From assembly GCA_019359035.1 (NCBI GenBank), contig JAHHIC010000052.1, positions 109,255 through 173,254 on the forward strand: a stretch of 64,000 bases of DNA, given 5' to 3'. This DNA comes from Scytonematopsis contorta HA4267-MV1. GTDB lineage: Bacteria; Cyanobacteriota; Cyanobacteriia; Cyanobacteriales; Nostocaceae. The notes under the pieces were generated by a model that had not been told where the DNA came from, ran no database searches, and worked only from the letters and a program-made list of their open reading frames with translations. This document shows, piece after piece, positions 8,953 through 18,340 of this stretch. A program made the position numbers and the translations under genes. The number at the start of each line of letters is the position of its first letter. The first letter of the stretch is position 1.

Positions 8953-11900
8953 ATGTTGCCAGAACAACAACAACGAATTTTAGGTTATTTTATTGAAGAA
9001 GCCAGAGACCACCTGAACACAATTGAGCAGGGGTTGCTTAATTTATCGGCTACATTAAACGATTCGGAAATGGTAAACGAAGTTTTTCGTGCTGCTCACT
9101 CAATTAAAGGTGGTGCTGCGATGCTTGGTCTTACTAGTATTCAGCGTACTTCTCACCGATTGGAAGATTGTTTCAAAATTTTAAAAGAAACCCCTAATGT
9201 TGAGATTGACCAAAAATTAGAGTCTTTATTTCTGGGTGTTTCTGACACTCTTAAAGCTCTTTTAGAACATTTACAAGGGCCATTTGGTTTAACTGAAGAA
9301 GCCGCAAATGATTTAATGTCTGAAGCTGAACCTGTTTTTGGTTGGCTACACGAGCATTTAGATATGCTAGTGAAAAAATCTAAAGGTATTGTTGTTAGTA
9401 CCGAAGTTCCAGCATCTACACCTGATAATCAAATCGCTCAATCATCAGAGCTTGTTGTCTCTAGTGAGAGCGAGAAATGGCAGCTATTCCAAACTGGAGT
9501 CTTACAAGTGCTGCGGGATATGTTGCAAGTTTTTAAGCAACCAGCAACATCTGAAACACGACAACAGTTACAAGAATGCTGTCATCAACTATTTCAATCT
9601 GGCTCTCAATTGAGTTTAAAGAATTGGTGTAGTTTGTGTCAAGCTGCTAAAGGAGCAATTGGAAATCCAGAAAATAGTTATTTAGTTTTAGCAAAAACTG
9701 TAATTACAGAAATTCGACAAGCACTAGAACTAGTTCAACAAGGTCGGGATGCGGAAGTTACTGTTAGTTCCCACTTAGAAGCTCTTTTGAGTGTACCACA
9801 ATTAGAGCTGTTAGAAGTTTCGGCAACATCTGAAGAAGTATTACCGACTATAAGTGAAGATTTTAGTCATGCTAACAGTCCTGATGTTGTGGATATTAAC
9901 CTACAAAATAAGGAAACTTCAAATAATGAGTTACAGTTACCAATAAATAATTTTGATAATTCCCTAGATGATGCTGAGTTTGTTATATCATCTGAGTTTG
10001 ATGAGCATGAAAGTTTAAGTATTGTTCCCCGTTCTGAGTTAAGTTCTTTGTCAGATATTGATGAGGAATTTAATATTTCTATAGGAATTGATTCTTTTGA
10101 CCGTCCGGGAATAGAAATTCTCGTTGATGACGAAGAAGCATCAGAAGCAGGAGCTAGTATTTTTGACCCTAACGGACCAGAAGTGGGAATGGCTGAGTTA
10201 ACTACTTTAGCCCATTTATTTGAACATGATTCTCATGAGTTGGATGAAACCTGGGTACAACAGGAAGATTTAATCAATACGAACACAGTCAAAAATTTAA
10301 AAGACTTAGAAGTCGATAGCTCGTTAGATAAAATTGAGGTTGCAGATAGCGATTTAGAAGATTTACTAACATTAAAAGAAAAAACTGTTAATGTAAGAGA
10401 TTCACAAGTAGCAGTTCCCCAAGACTTAACTCTGGTTGAGTTATTTGGAGATGAGTTTTTAGATGATGATAATTCTAAACCAGAACATGAGGAAACGATA
10501 CTCATAGATTTTGGCTCTTCTGGTATTGACATTGATGGAGAATTAATTCGTAGTGCTAAGGATGAGAGCGATGATGATGCATTAAATGATTTATTAGCGC
10601 TTTCTGCTGAACCGAAAAATAAAGTTGATGTCAAAAAAATTGAGCGCATTGAGAGCATTGAGACTAATGATAATATTGAAAGTTTAGATATTTTCTCATC
10701 TGCGGAAGATGTGAGTCCAGATGAGGAGATAAATTTAATATCAAAAACTCCATCATCTATGACTTTTGTCCAATATGAGACTTTGGACAGTTTATTAGCC
10801 TTTTCACCAGAAGATACACCTTTACCTGGAGAAAATTCTGAGTTTAGTGATTTGTTTGCTGATGTTGACGATTTATCCCAAGATATAAATATTGATTTCT
10901 TACAACCAGAACAGGTCTCAACTGTTGCTGCTTCCTTAGAAGAAAGTTTGTTTGCTGCAACTGGTCAAACTGAAACCCAAAACAAATCTGTTGATTTAGA
11001 TTTAGAATTATCGCTTGATAAATTTGACATATCATCAGAAATTGATACAGAACAAGTTTTATTTTCTGAGACTAGTGAATTTTTCATTGTAGAAGATTTA
11101 CCTAGTCAGTTACTAGATAATCAAGAGGATGATTTATTCCTAGAAATTACACCAGCTCTCCCAGATATTTCTGAAGATAAGCTAGATAATATTAATGAAA
11201 CAGAAGTATTAAGTTCTGACCAAGAGCTTTTCGCATTAGATTTTTCTAGCTATGAAGATAATTTGAACAATGAGTCCCAAAATCCTTTACTCACAGAATC
11301 TATAGATGATGATGCTGAAATATTTTCTACTTTTCTACCACCATCTGAAGAAAGTTTCTTAAACTTGTCAGACGACATACAGGTTGAAGAAAAACCACAA
11401 GATTTATTGGATGACTTATTTACAATTGAGTATGAGCCTGAATCCAGTTTTGTAGATAATTCTTCAAAAGACGAGCAAGAAAATTTACATGACACCTTAG
11501 ATTTAGATTTAATTAGAGAAAATTCTTTGGAATTAAATATCTCTAAAATACAAGAACGTGCAGGTGAAACCTTAGTTTATGAATTACAGTTAGAGGAATT
11601 CCAAACTTTAGAATCACTTTTAGATGAAGTTCCAGAAAACCAAGATAATCCTGTTGAATTTACTTTAGAATTTGATGAAAATGCTATTGATAATAGTGAC
11701 AATTTTCTGGCAAGTATTCCAGATAAAATAAATGCAGAAAAAGAAGTCCTAGAAAAAGAAGCAATCAATAATACATCAGATGATGATTTCGCTCATTTAG
11801 AGGCATTATTAGGCTCTTCTCCAGACAAGAACGAAGAATTTTTTGTTCCGGAAGATGATTTTGCTGCATTGGAAGCATTACTAGGTGATGAATGCGAAAA

Positions 11901-14031
11901 ACCAAAGTCATCTTTCCCTGAAACATCCGAGATTAATGCAATAGTTCCAAAAGCTGCTTCGTTAACTAGTTCAACTAATAAATCTTCTAATTCAACAACA
12001 ATTAATAGTGAGTTTGGTGATTTAGAAAAGCTTTTAGCGGAAGCAGATAAATCCATATCAGTCGCTGGTTCTTCTAATGGTAACGCTTTTGGTTCCCGTA
12101 GTGGAGCGCGTCGGGTTACGAGAGAACAATTAATGAAAGTTCCCGTAAAACATCTCGACGATATGAGCAATTTAGTTGGGGAATTAGTTGTAAATCGTAA
12201 CACTTTGGAGCAAGACCAAGAACGTTTACGGCAATCTTTAGATAACTTATTGCACCAAGTTCAACAACTTTCCGATGTCGGAGCGCGGATGCAAGAGTTG
12301 TATGAGCGTTCCTTATTGGAAGCATCTTTATTAGCTACCCGCACAAGTAAAGATTTTCTTTCTCCGACAGAAGAAACTGACAGAGGTTTTTCTGAATTAG
12401 AAATGGATAGATTTACCCCCTTTCATACTCTTTCTCAAGAAATGATTGAGTTAATTGTACGGGTGCGGGAGTCTGCTAGCGATATAGATTTTGTCACCGA
12501 AGAAACCGAACGAGTTGCACGACAGTTTCGTCAAGTCACCACCCAATTGCAAGAAGGTTTAACACGAGCGAGGATGGAACCCTTTTCTCAGGTTACTGAC
12601 CGCCTCAAACGCGGGGTGCGCGATAATGCTATCAAGTGTGGTAAGCAAGTCGATTTACATATCGAAGGACAAGATACTTTAATCGACAAAATGATTTTGC
12701 AGCACTTAACTGACCCCCTAACTCATATGTTGAATAATGCTATTGCTCATGGGATTGAAACTCCAGAAGAGCGACGAGCATTAGGCAAAGCAGAACAAGG
12801 TGCAATTAATGTGCGTGCTTTCCACCAAGGTAACCAAACAGTTATTTCCGTAAGCGACGATGGTGCAGGTATTGACCACGAACGAGTAAAATCGAAAGCG
12901 ATTAAAGTCGGTTTAATCACACCAGAAGAAGCTCACGGTATGTCTCGTAGTGATATTTACGAGTTACTTTTCCAACCGGGCTTTAGTACTAAAGACCAAG
13001 CAGACGGTCTCGCTGGTAGAGGTGTCGGGATGGATGTTGTTCTCACATCTATCAGTGAAATCCGAGGTACAATCACTACCGATTCCAAAAAAGGTAAGGG
13101 GACAACTTTTACAATTAGGTTGCCTTTGACACTGAGTATTTGTAAAGCTTTGTGTTGTGTTTCCGACAAAGCCAGAATTGCCTTCCCGATGGATGGGGTG
13201 GAGGATACTCTGGACGTGCATGTAAAAAATATTCAACACAGCAAAGACGGACAAACAAGCATTACTTGGAGAGATACGCAGTTACCATTTAAACCACTAA
13301 AAGACCTTTTGACCTTTAACCGTCAACTTAGTCGAGGTAATGTTTACGGTGGTAACCGCGATGACGACATGGTTTCAGTAGTTGTGGTACGTTCAGCTTC
13401 AACGATGATTGCTTTGCAAATTGACCAGGTGTTAAGCGAGCAGGAAATTGTGATTAAACAATTTGAAGCTCCTGCACCAAAACCAGTGGGGGTTGCAGGT
13501 GCTACGGTACTGGGTGATGGAAGAGTAATGCCGATTGCTGACGTGTTGGAAATAATTGATTTGTTCTACGGAAGAACTTCTAAACAAAGTGGGGTTAGCT
13601 TCCGAGAACCTCCAACAGTTGAAACAGAAAAAGCTGTGAAGATTGACCCAACGGTGTTAATTGTGGATGACTCAATTACTGTACGAGAGTTGCTTTCTCT
13701 CACCTTTAATAAAGCTGGTTATCGTGTAGAACAAGCGCGAGACGGACAGGAAGCTTGGGATAAATTACGCTCTGGGTTGCCTTGCGATATTGTTTTCTGC
13801 GATATTGAAATGCCTAGATGTGACGGACTGGAACTGCTGTCCCGTATTCAGAAGGAACCTTCGCTTAACCATTTACCTATTGCAATGCTGACTTCGAGAG
13901 GTGCGGATAAACATCGGCAAATGGCTATTAATTTGGGTGCTAGTGGCTACTTTACTAAACCTTATCTGGAAGAGGCTTTGCTTGATGCTGCTTCTCGGAT
14001 GTTGAAGGGAGAGAATTTGGTTAGTAGCTAG
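8953..14031 (+). CDS. hmpE: CheA-like hybrid histidine kinase HmpE
   Basis: A 1692 aa kinase of the PilL/ChpA type. An Hpt domain is at residues 1-110 with His49 in AAHSIKGGAAML. Residues about 290-1040 are a very acidic, low-complexity linker with repeated short hydrophobic motifs. The kinase core runs from about 1060: dimerization KVPVKHLDDMSNLVGELVVN, N box LTHMLNNAIAHGIE, G1 DDGAGID, G2 GRGVGMDVV. A CheW-like domain and a C-terminal receiver follow, with Asp1617 in FCDIEMPRCDG. It should phosphorylate itself at His49 and pass phosphate to its own receiver and to HmpA/HmpB. Last gene of the operon. The linker, about 750 residues, makes it much longer than ordinary CheA (about 650 aa). Confidence 0.9.
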   Translation: MLPEQQQRILGYFIEEARDHLNTIEQGLLNLSATLNDSEMVNEVFRAAHSIKGGAAMLGLTSIQRTSHRLEDCFKILKETPNVEIDQKLESLFLGVSDTLKALLEHLQGPFGLTEEAANDLMSEAEPVFGWLHEHLDMLVKKSKGIVVSTEVPASTPDNQIAQSSELVVSSESEKWQLFQTGVLQVLRDMLQVFKQPATSETRQQLQECCHQLFQSGSQLSLKNWCSLCQAAKGAIGNPENSYLVLAKTVITEIRQALELVQQGRDAEVTVSSHLEALLSVPQLELLEVSATSEEVLPTISEDFSHANSPDVVDINLQNKETSNNELQLPINNFDNSLDDAEFVISSEFDEHESLSIVPRSELSSLSDIDEEFNISIGIDSFDRPGIEILVDDEEASEAGASIFDPNGPEVGMAELTTLAHLFEHDSHELDETWVQQEDLINTNTVKNLKDLEVDSSLDKIEVADSDLEDLLTLKEKTVNVRDSQVAVPQDLTLVELFGDEFLDDDNSKPEHEETILIDFGSSGIDIDGELIRSAKDESDDDALNDLLALSAEPKNKVDVKKIERIESIETNDNIESLDIFSSAEDVSPDEEINLISKTPSSMTFVQYETLDSLLAFSPEDTPLPGENSEFSDLFADVDDLSQDINIDFLQPEQVSTVAASLEESLFAATGQTETQNKSVDLDLELSLDKFDISSEIDTEQVLFSETSEFFIVEDLPSQLLDNQEDDLFLEITPALPDISEDKLDNINETEVLSSDQELFALDFSSYEDNLNNESQNPLLTESIDDDAEIFSTFLPPSEESFLNLSDDIQVEEKPQDLLDDLFTIEYEPESSFVDNSSKDEQENLHDTLDLDLIRENSLELNISKIQERAGETLVYELQLEEFQTLESLLDEVPENQDNPVEFTLEFDENAIDNSDNFLASIPDKINAEKEVLEKEAINNTSDDDFAHLEALLGSSPDKNEEFFVPEDDFAALEALLGDECEKPKSSFPETSEINAIVPKAASLTSSTNKSSNSTTINSEFGDLEKLLAEADKSISVAGSSNGNAFGSRSGARRVTREQLMKVPVKHLDDMSNLVGELVVNRNTLEQDQERLRQSLDNLLHQVQQLSDVGARMQELYERSLLEASLLATRTSKDFLSPTEETDRGFSELEMDRFTPFHTLSQEMIELIVRVRESASDIDFVTEETERVARQFRQVTTQLQEGLTRARMEPFSQVTDRLKRGVRDNAIKCGKQVDLHIEGQDTLIDKMILQHLTDPLTHMLNNAIAHGIETPEERRALGKAEQGAINVRAFHQGNQTVISVSDDGAGIDHERVKSKAIKVGLITPEEAHGMSRSDIYELLFQPGFSTKDQADGLAGRGVGMDVVLTSISEIRGTITTDSKKGKGTTFTIRLPLTLSICKALCCVSDKARIAFPMDGVEDTLDVHVKNIQHSKDGQTSITWRDTQLPFKPLKDLLTFNRQLSRGNVYGGNRDDDMVSVVVVRSASTMIALQIDQVLSEQEIVIKQFEAPAPKPVGVAGATVLGDGRVMPIADVLEIIDLFYGRTSKQSGVSFREPPTVETEKAVKIDPTVLIVDDSITVRELLSLTFNKAGYRVEQARDGQEAWDKLRSGLPCDIVFCDIEMPRCDGLELLSRIQKEPSLNHLPIAMLTSRGADKHRQMAINLGASGYFTKPYLEEALLDAASRMLKGENLVSS

Positions 14032-14033
14032 GG

Positions 14034-14078
<45 letters not shown>

Positions 14079-14114
14079 AACGTGGATTCCTGAAAGCATC
14101 CCAATTTTGCAAAA

Positions 14115-14141
14115 GTAGTGCGAGCGTCTCGCTCGCACTAC
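14115..14141. terminator. Perfect 12-bp hairpin downstream of hmpE
   Basis: GTAGTGCGAGCG and its exact complement CGCTCGCACTAC are separated by the loop TCT. No T-run follows, so it is not a classical intrinsic terminator. It belongs to a dispersed palindrome family: a degenerate copy, GTAGTGCAAGCA-TCT-TGCTTGCTAC, is at about 26960-26984. Confidence 0.6.
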
Positions 14142-14189
14142 GCAATATTCCAACTTTCGTTAAATTCCCACATTTAGGATGCTCCCGTT

Positions 14190-15032
14190 ATGTCTAATCA
14201 TTTTAATTCGATACTACAAAAAGCAAATAATTTATCTGATATCTATAGCGCAAATAATTGGTTTACTCAAATAGCAGAATATCTGCTGAATAGTTTTTAC
14301 TTAATAGTAGAATCAGAACTCCATCGACTTGCTGAAATTGAATTTTATTGTTATGCTCAGCAACACCCAGATTTATTTACTCACCGAGATTCCTTACAAC
14401 TTAACTACGGTCGATGGTATTTCCACCGCAATGGAGGTCAATATAAAGGTGGAAGTTTTAAAGGACTAGATTTAACTTTTGGTGATAGCATATTCTACGG
14501 TGGAATTCTTATCCGCAGTCTTGAGTTACCGGATGGTCGCTTAATTTGTGGACCTTCACTTTGTGTTGATTATTTGCTAGAAAAAACTAACGCATTAAGT
14601 GTTGCTAATCTGGATAATATTATCACCAATCGTCTTGCTTGGGATTCAGATAATATCATCAGCCTTCAAAGTACTCCTGAAGGAAAAAATAACAAGATTT
14701 TTAGAACAGCTAGGGTCGGTTTGTCATTAAAAAAAGCAACTATTGAAAACGGGATGATTTCTTATATTCTGCGTCCCTATCGTTATTTAACAGAACCATT
14801 GAAAATCAACAAAGGTAAACCGTACTTAGTTTTAGCGCTACATTTATTGGATACAAGCATTGAAGAAATTAATCAACTTACAGGCTGCCCCAAACATATT
14901 ATTACTAAGTACATTGCAGATTTTGATACAGGTTACTTAGGAAATGATTTTTCTTCATACTTTGGTCTTGACTTGAACACAAAACAGCTTTGTAAACTCC
15001 ACGGTACTTGGCACAAAAATTTTTCTAGTTAA
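14190..15032 (+). CDS. Conserved protein, possibly DNA-3-methyladenine glycosylase-like
   Basis: A 280 aa soluble protein. The most striking segment is residues 42-100: ESELHRLAEIEFYCY, HPDLFTHRDSLQLNYGRWYF and GGSFKGLDLTFG, with many aromatic, His and Arg residues that look catalytic or nucleic-acid binding. I recall similar segments in proteins annotated as 3-methyladenine DNA glycosylases (MPG fold), mostly eukaryotic. The recollection is uncertain and the function should be treated as unknown. No signal peptide or membrane helix is present. It stands alone between hmpE and a repeat array. Confidence 0.6.
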   Translation: MSNHFNSILQKANNLSDIYSANNWFTQIAEYLLNSFYLIVESELHRLAEIEFYCYAQQHPDLFTHRDSLQLNYGRWYFHRNGGQYKGGSFKGLDLTFGDSIFYGGILIRSLELPDGRLICGPSLCVDYLLEKTNALSVANLDNIITNRLAWDSDNIISLQSTPEGKNNKIFRTARVGLSLKKATIENGMISYILRPYRYLTEPLKINKGKPYLVLALHLLDTSIEEINQLTGCPKHIITKYIADFDTGYLGNDFSSYFGLDLNTKQLCKLHGTWHKNFSS

Positions 15033-15065
15033 CCCCTCTCTCCCTCTCTTGTGGGGTGGGCATCC

Positions 15066-15287
15066 TTGCCCGCCCGGATGTATAAATATACTTGCCCGCC
15101 CGGATGTATAAATATACTTGCCCGCCCGGATGTATAAATATACTTGCCCGCCCGGATGTATAAATATACTTGCCCTGTCCGGATGTATAAATATACTTGC
15201 CCTGTCCGGATGTATAAATATACTTGCCCGCCCGGATGTATAAATATACTTGCCCGCCCGGATGTATAAATATACTTACCCACCCGA
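15066..15287. repeat. 26-27 bp tandem repeat array, about 8 copies
   Basis: The unit contains GGATGTATAAATATACTTGC preceded by CCGCCC or the one-base-longer CCTGTCC. Eight copies are almost exact and the last is degenerate. Units abut with no unique spacers, so it is not CRISPR. The minus-strand frame through it is repeat translation only. The rest of the gap up to 15483 shows nothing recognisable. Confidence 0.92.
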
Positions 15288-15483
15288 ATGCACTAATTAA
15301 ATCTGTAACATCCCATCACCATATTTTTTATTTAAGTGCTAATATTTGAAATCTCATATCATTTTTAACCTTTCTGGTAATGCGCTTTACTTGGGAATCG
15401 CACAAGCATTACTCAGCGGGCTGCTATTTACTAGAAGCTTAATGATGTTAGCTGCTTGATACTTGCTATCATCACGAGTTTCG

Positions 15484-17739
15484 ATGTCTTCTAATCCTAG
15501 CTACACATATCATAAAATGCTGCTTAGTTTGCGTAAATTCTTATTCATCATATTAGTAACAATTATAAGTGTAAAGTTCTTGCTAGCACCGATAATGGCG
15601 GTTGGTTTGACACCGAATAAGGCCAAAAATGAATCTAGGGATTACCATGTACAGAGAAGATTATCATCCCCAACCATGCTCAGCAACAAACGTTTAAATT
15701 ACCCAATCACTCGCAAAGGTGACCAAGTGGATAACTACTACGGTATTCAGGTTGCAGACCCTTATCGTTGGTTAGAAGACCCAGATTCGGAAGAAACGAA
15801 AGCTTGGGTGGAAGCGCAAAATAAAGTCACTTTTGGTTACTTAAAAGAAATTCCTGCTCGTGAAAAAATTCAGCAACGTCTCACAAAATTGTGGGATTAT
15901 GAAAGATATGGCATTCCATTTAAAGAAGAAAATAGTTACTTTTACTTTAAAAACAATGGATTGCAAAATCAAAGCGTTCTTTATACATTAAAGTCTCTTG
16001 ATGGGGAGCCAAAAGTTTTACTTGACCCCAATAAGCTCTCAGAAGATGGTACTGTAGCGCTTTCGGGATTATCTGTTAGCGAAGACGGTAAACTTTTAGC
16101 ATATGGTTTATCTACATCCGGTTCCGATTGGCAAGAGTGGAAAGTTCGTGATGTGGAAACTGGTAAAGATTTAAAAGACCATATCAAGTGGATTAAATTT
16201 TCTGGTGCTTCTTGGACACATGATAGTAAAGGCTTTTTCTATAGTCGTTACGATGAGCCAAATCAAAAAAGTCAATTAGAAGATGTCAACTATTATCAAA
16301 AACTCTTTTATCACCGTTTAGGTACACCTCAATCAGAAGACATTTTAATTTATCAACGTCCTGACCAAAAAGAGTGGGGATTTAGTGGTGGTGTTTCTGA
16401 AGATGGACGTTACTTAGTTATTTCTGTTTGGTTAGGAACTGACCCGAAAAATTTGCTGTTCTACAAAGATTTAACTAATCCCAATAGCGAAGTTGTAGAG
16501 CTAATTAACAAATTTGATGCTGACTACAGTTTTGTTGATAATGATGGTAGTGTGTTTTATGTGCGAACAGATTTAGATGCTCCAAGACGAAGACTAATTG
16601 CTATTGATGTTAAGAATCCAGCAAAAGAAAATTGGCGAGAAATTATTCCTCAGGCAACGGAAACTCTTGATGGCGTTGGTATTCTCAATAATCAATTTGT
16701 TGCTGATTACCTGAAAGATGCTCGAAGTCAAGTGAAAATCTTTGATTTGAAGGGAGATTTTTTACGAGAAGTTGAATTACCGGGTATTGGTTCTGTTGGT
16801 GGCTTTGGTGGTAAGCGACATGATACAGAAACTTTTTATAGTTTTACTAGCTTTACCATACCAGGAGCTATCTACCGCTATGATATGGTAACAGGTAAAA
16901 GTACTCTGTTCCGTCAACCAAAGGTAGATTTTAATCCCGGTAATTACGAAACAAAACAAGTTTTCTACGAAAGTAAAGATGGAACTCAAATACCAATGTT
17001 TATTACCCATAAAAAGGGTATTAAATTAGATGCTAATAACCCTGTTTATCTTTATGCCTATGGTGGTTTTGGGGTTCCTTTAACACCAAGTTTTTCTGTC
17101 AGTATATTGGTATGGATGGAAATGGGTGGTGTTTATGCGATGCCAAATATTCGTGGTGGTGGTGAATATGGTGAAGAATGGCATCAAGCGGGGATGAAGT
17201 CTAAAAAACAAAACGTTTTTGATGATTTTATTGCTGCTGGGGAGTGGTTGATTAAAAATGGGTACACCAAGTCAGAAAAACTGGCTATATCGGGTGGAAG
17301 TAATGGTGGACTTTTGGTAGGAGCTTGCATGGTACAGCGTCCAGATTTATTTGGTGCGGCTTTACCCGCAGTCGGTGTATTGGATATGCTGCGCTTTCAT
17401 AAGTTTACCATCGGTTGGGCGTGGACTTCTGAGTATGGTTCCCCTGATGATGCGGAAGATTTTAAAGTGCTTTATGCTTATTCCCCGCTGCATAATTTGA
17501 AAAAGGGTACTGCTTATCCAGCAACTTTAATTACTACTGCTGACCATGATGATAGGGTTGTACCGGCTCATAGTTTTAAGTTTGCTGCTGCGTTGCAAGC
17601 GGCTCATGATGGGGATGCGCCTGTTTTGATTAGAATTGAAACTAAGGCGGGACATGGTGCGGGTAAGCCAACTGCGAAAATTATTGAAGAGTCTGCGGAT
17701 AGGTGGGCGTTTTTACTACGGGTTTTGAAGATGGAGTAG
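15484..17739 (+). CDS. Prolyl oligopeptidase family protein (S9A)
   Basis: A serine peptidase that cleaves after proline in short peptides. After a hydrophobic leader (MLLSLRKFLFIILVTIISVK, so export is likely) comes the N-terminal motif YPITRKGDQVDNYYG and DPYRWLEDPDSEETKAWV, a beta-propeller, and the alpha/beta hydrolase domain. The nucleophile is Ser in GGSNGGLL (17299-17301), Asp in TADHDDRVVP, and His in AGHGAGKP (17653-17655), so the triad is complete. The open frame begins at TTG 15463, but ATG 15484, or ATG 15517 directly at the leader, is more likely. The length, about 750 aa, is normal for the family. Confidence 0.9.
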   Translation: MSSNPSYTYHKMLLSLRKFLFIILVTIISVKFLLAPIMAVGLTPNKAKNESRDYHVQRRLSSPTMLSNKRLNYPITRKGDQVDNYYGIQVADPYRWLEDPDSEETKAWVEAQNKVTFGYLKEIPAREKIQQRLTKLWDYERYGIPFKEENSYFYFKNNGLQNQSVLYTLKSLDGEPKVLLDPNKLSEDGTVALSGLSVSEDGKLLAYGLSTSGSDWQEWKVRDVETGKDLKDHIKWIKFSGASWTHDSKGFFYSRYDEPNQKSQLEDVNYYQKLFYHRLGTPQSEDILIYQRPDQKEWGFSGGVSEDGRYLVISVWLGTDPKNLLFYKDLTNPNSEVVELINKFDADYSFVDNDGSVFYVRTDLDAPRRRLIAIDVKNPAKENWREIIPQATETLDGVGILNNQFVADYLKDARSQVKIFDLKGDFLREVELPGIGSVGGFGGKRHDTETFYSFTSFTIPGAIYRYDMVTGKSTLFRQPKVDFNPGNYETKQVFYESKDGTQIPMFITHKKGIKLDANNPVYLYAYGGFGVPLTPSFSVSILVWMEMGGVYAMPNIRGGGEYGEEWHQAGMKSKKQNVFDDFIAAGEWLIKNGYTKSEKLAISGGSNGGLLVGACMVQRPDLFGAALPAVGVLDMLRFHKFTIGWAWTSEYGSPDDAEDFKVLYAYSPLHNLKKGTAYPATLITTADHDDRVVPAHSFKFAAALQAAHDGDAPVLIRIETKAGHGAGKPTAKIIEESADRWAFLLRVLKME

Positions 17740-17777
17740 GTCGCAACTCTATCAACCCCACCCCCTACCCCGCACGG

Positions 17778-17956
17778 AATGTCACTAAGAAAAGCGGAAC
17801 CAAACCCCTTCACTAAAGTGAGGGCTAAAAGCTGAAACCCGTTAAAAACGGGTTGTAATCTAAGTATAATAGGGGTTTTAGTCCGTTAAAAACGGACTTT
17901 AGCTTTCAGCCCTCACTTTAGTGAAGGGCTATATGTGGGCATTTCTTAGTGCCATT
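17778..17956. mobile_element. MITE-like element with nested inverted repeats
   Basis: Ends are imperfect inverted repeats of about 18 bp: AATGTCACTAAGAAAAGC at 17778-17795 and the complement of AATGGCACTAAGAAATGC ending at 17956. Inside, 17806-17928 is a second long inverted repeat (CCCTTCACTAAAGTGAGGG with CCCTCACTTTAGTGAAGGG) containing the small hairpins CCCGTTAAAAACGGG and TCCGTTAAAAACGGA. No coding capacity. Mobilisation by a transposase elsewhere in the genome is inference. Confidence 0.7.
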
Positions 17957-18079
17957 CACCCCGGACGTGGGGAGCGGGCTACGATTTTTGACACTACTAC
18001 TTCTCGATTGTGTGATGATGAAATTTAATTACTTTGGCGACTAAATATTTAGAATTTACGCTGGCAAGATATGTCATTT

Positions 18080-18340
18080 TTAGAATGGAAGAGACATTAT
18101 CTGATTTATCCATTCCTCTGCTGTAGATGCTTCCCAAACTAAAATAAGTGCATCAATCGCTGAACTGATTGGCAGGTTTTGAGAAATAATTAGAACGCCC
18201 GAACTGGTTTGTGACATAATAAACTGAGCAAACTCAGCGGGCATCGTCTTACGGTCATGGGTAACCAGCACTCTACCATCTTGTGCTGCAATTGCCAGAA
18301 CCTCCGGGTCAGCATCGGCTTGGAATCGGACTTTCGTCAT
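18080..18340 (-). CDS. DUF5615 PIN-like toxin, internally deleted
   Basis: The toxin partner of the upstream DUF433 gene, with a 4-base stop/start overlap. The visible family parts are the N-terminal strand VRFQADA, then DPEVLAIAAQDGRVLVTHDR, TMPAEFAQFI and the end AEEWINQIMSLPF. Family members I recall carry roughly 30 residues between the QADAD strand and DPEVL. Here RFQADA runs straight into DPEVL, so a segment including part of the acidic site region is missing in frame. At 86 aa it is shorter than the usual 110-120. Activity as an RNase-type toxin is doubtful. Confidence 0.75.
   Translation of the reverse strand: MTKVRFQADADPEVLAIAAQDGRVLVTHDRKTMPAEFAQFIMSQTSSGVLIISQNLPISSAIDALILVWEASTAEEWINQIMSLPF

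Noticed and set aside
8802..8996. 64 aa open frame rich in Pro-His-Ser
   Set aside because: It is the translation of the CCCCATT heptamer repeat and runs into hmpE in another frame.
15029..15283. 84 aa minus-strand open frame
   Set aside because: Translation of the 26-27 bp tandem array; no conserved protein features.
15066..15287. Possible CRISPR array
   Set aside because: Units abut directly; there are no unique spacers of 30-40 bp and no cas genes nearby.
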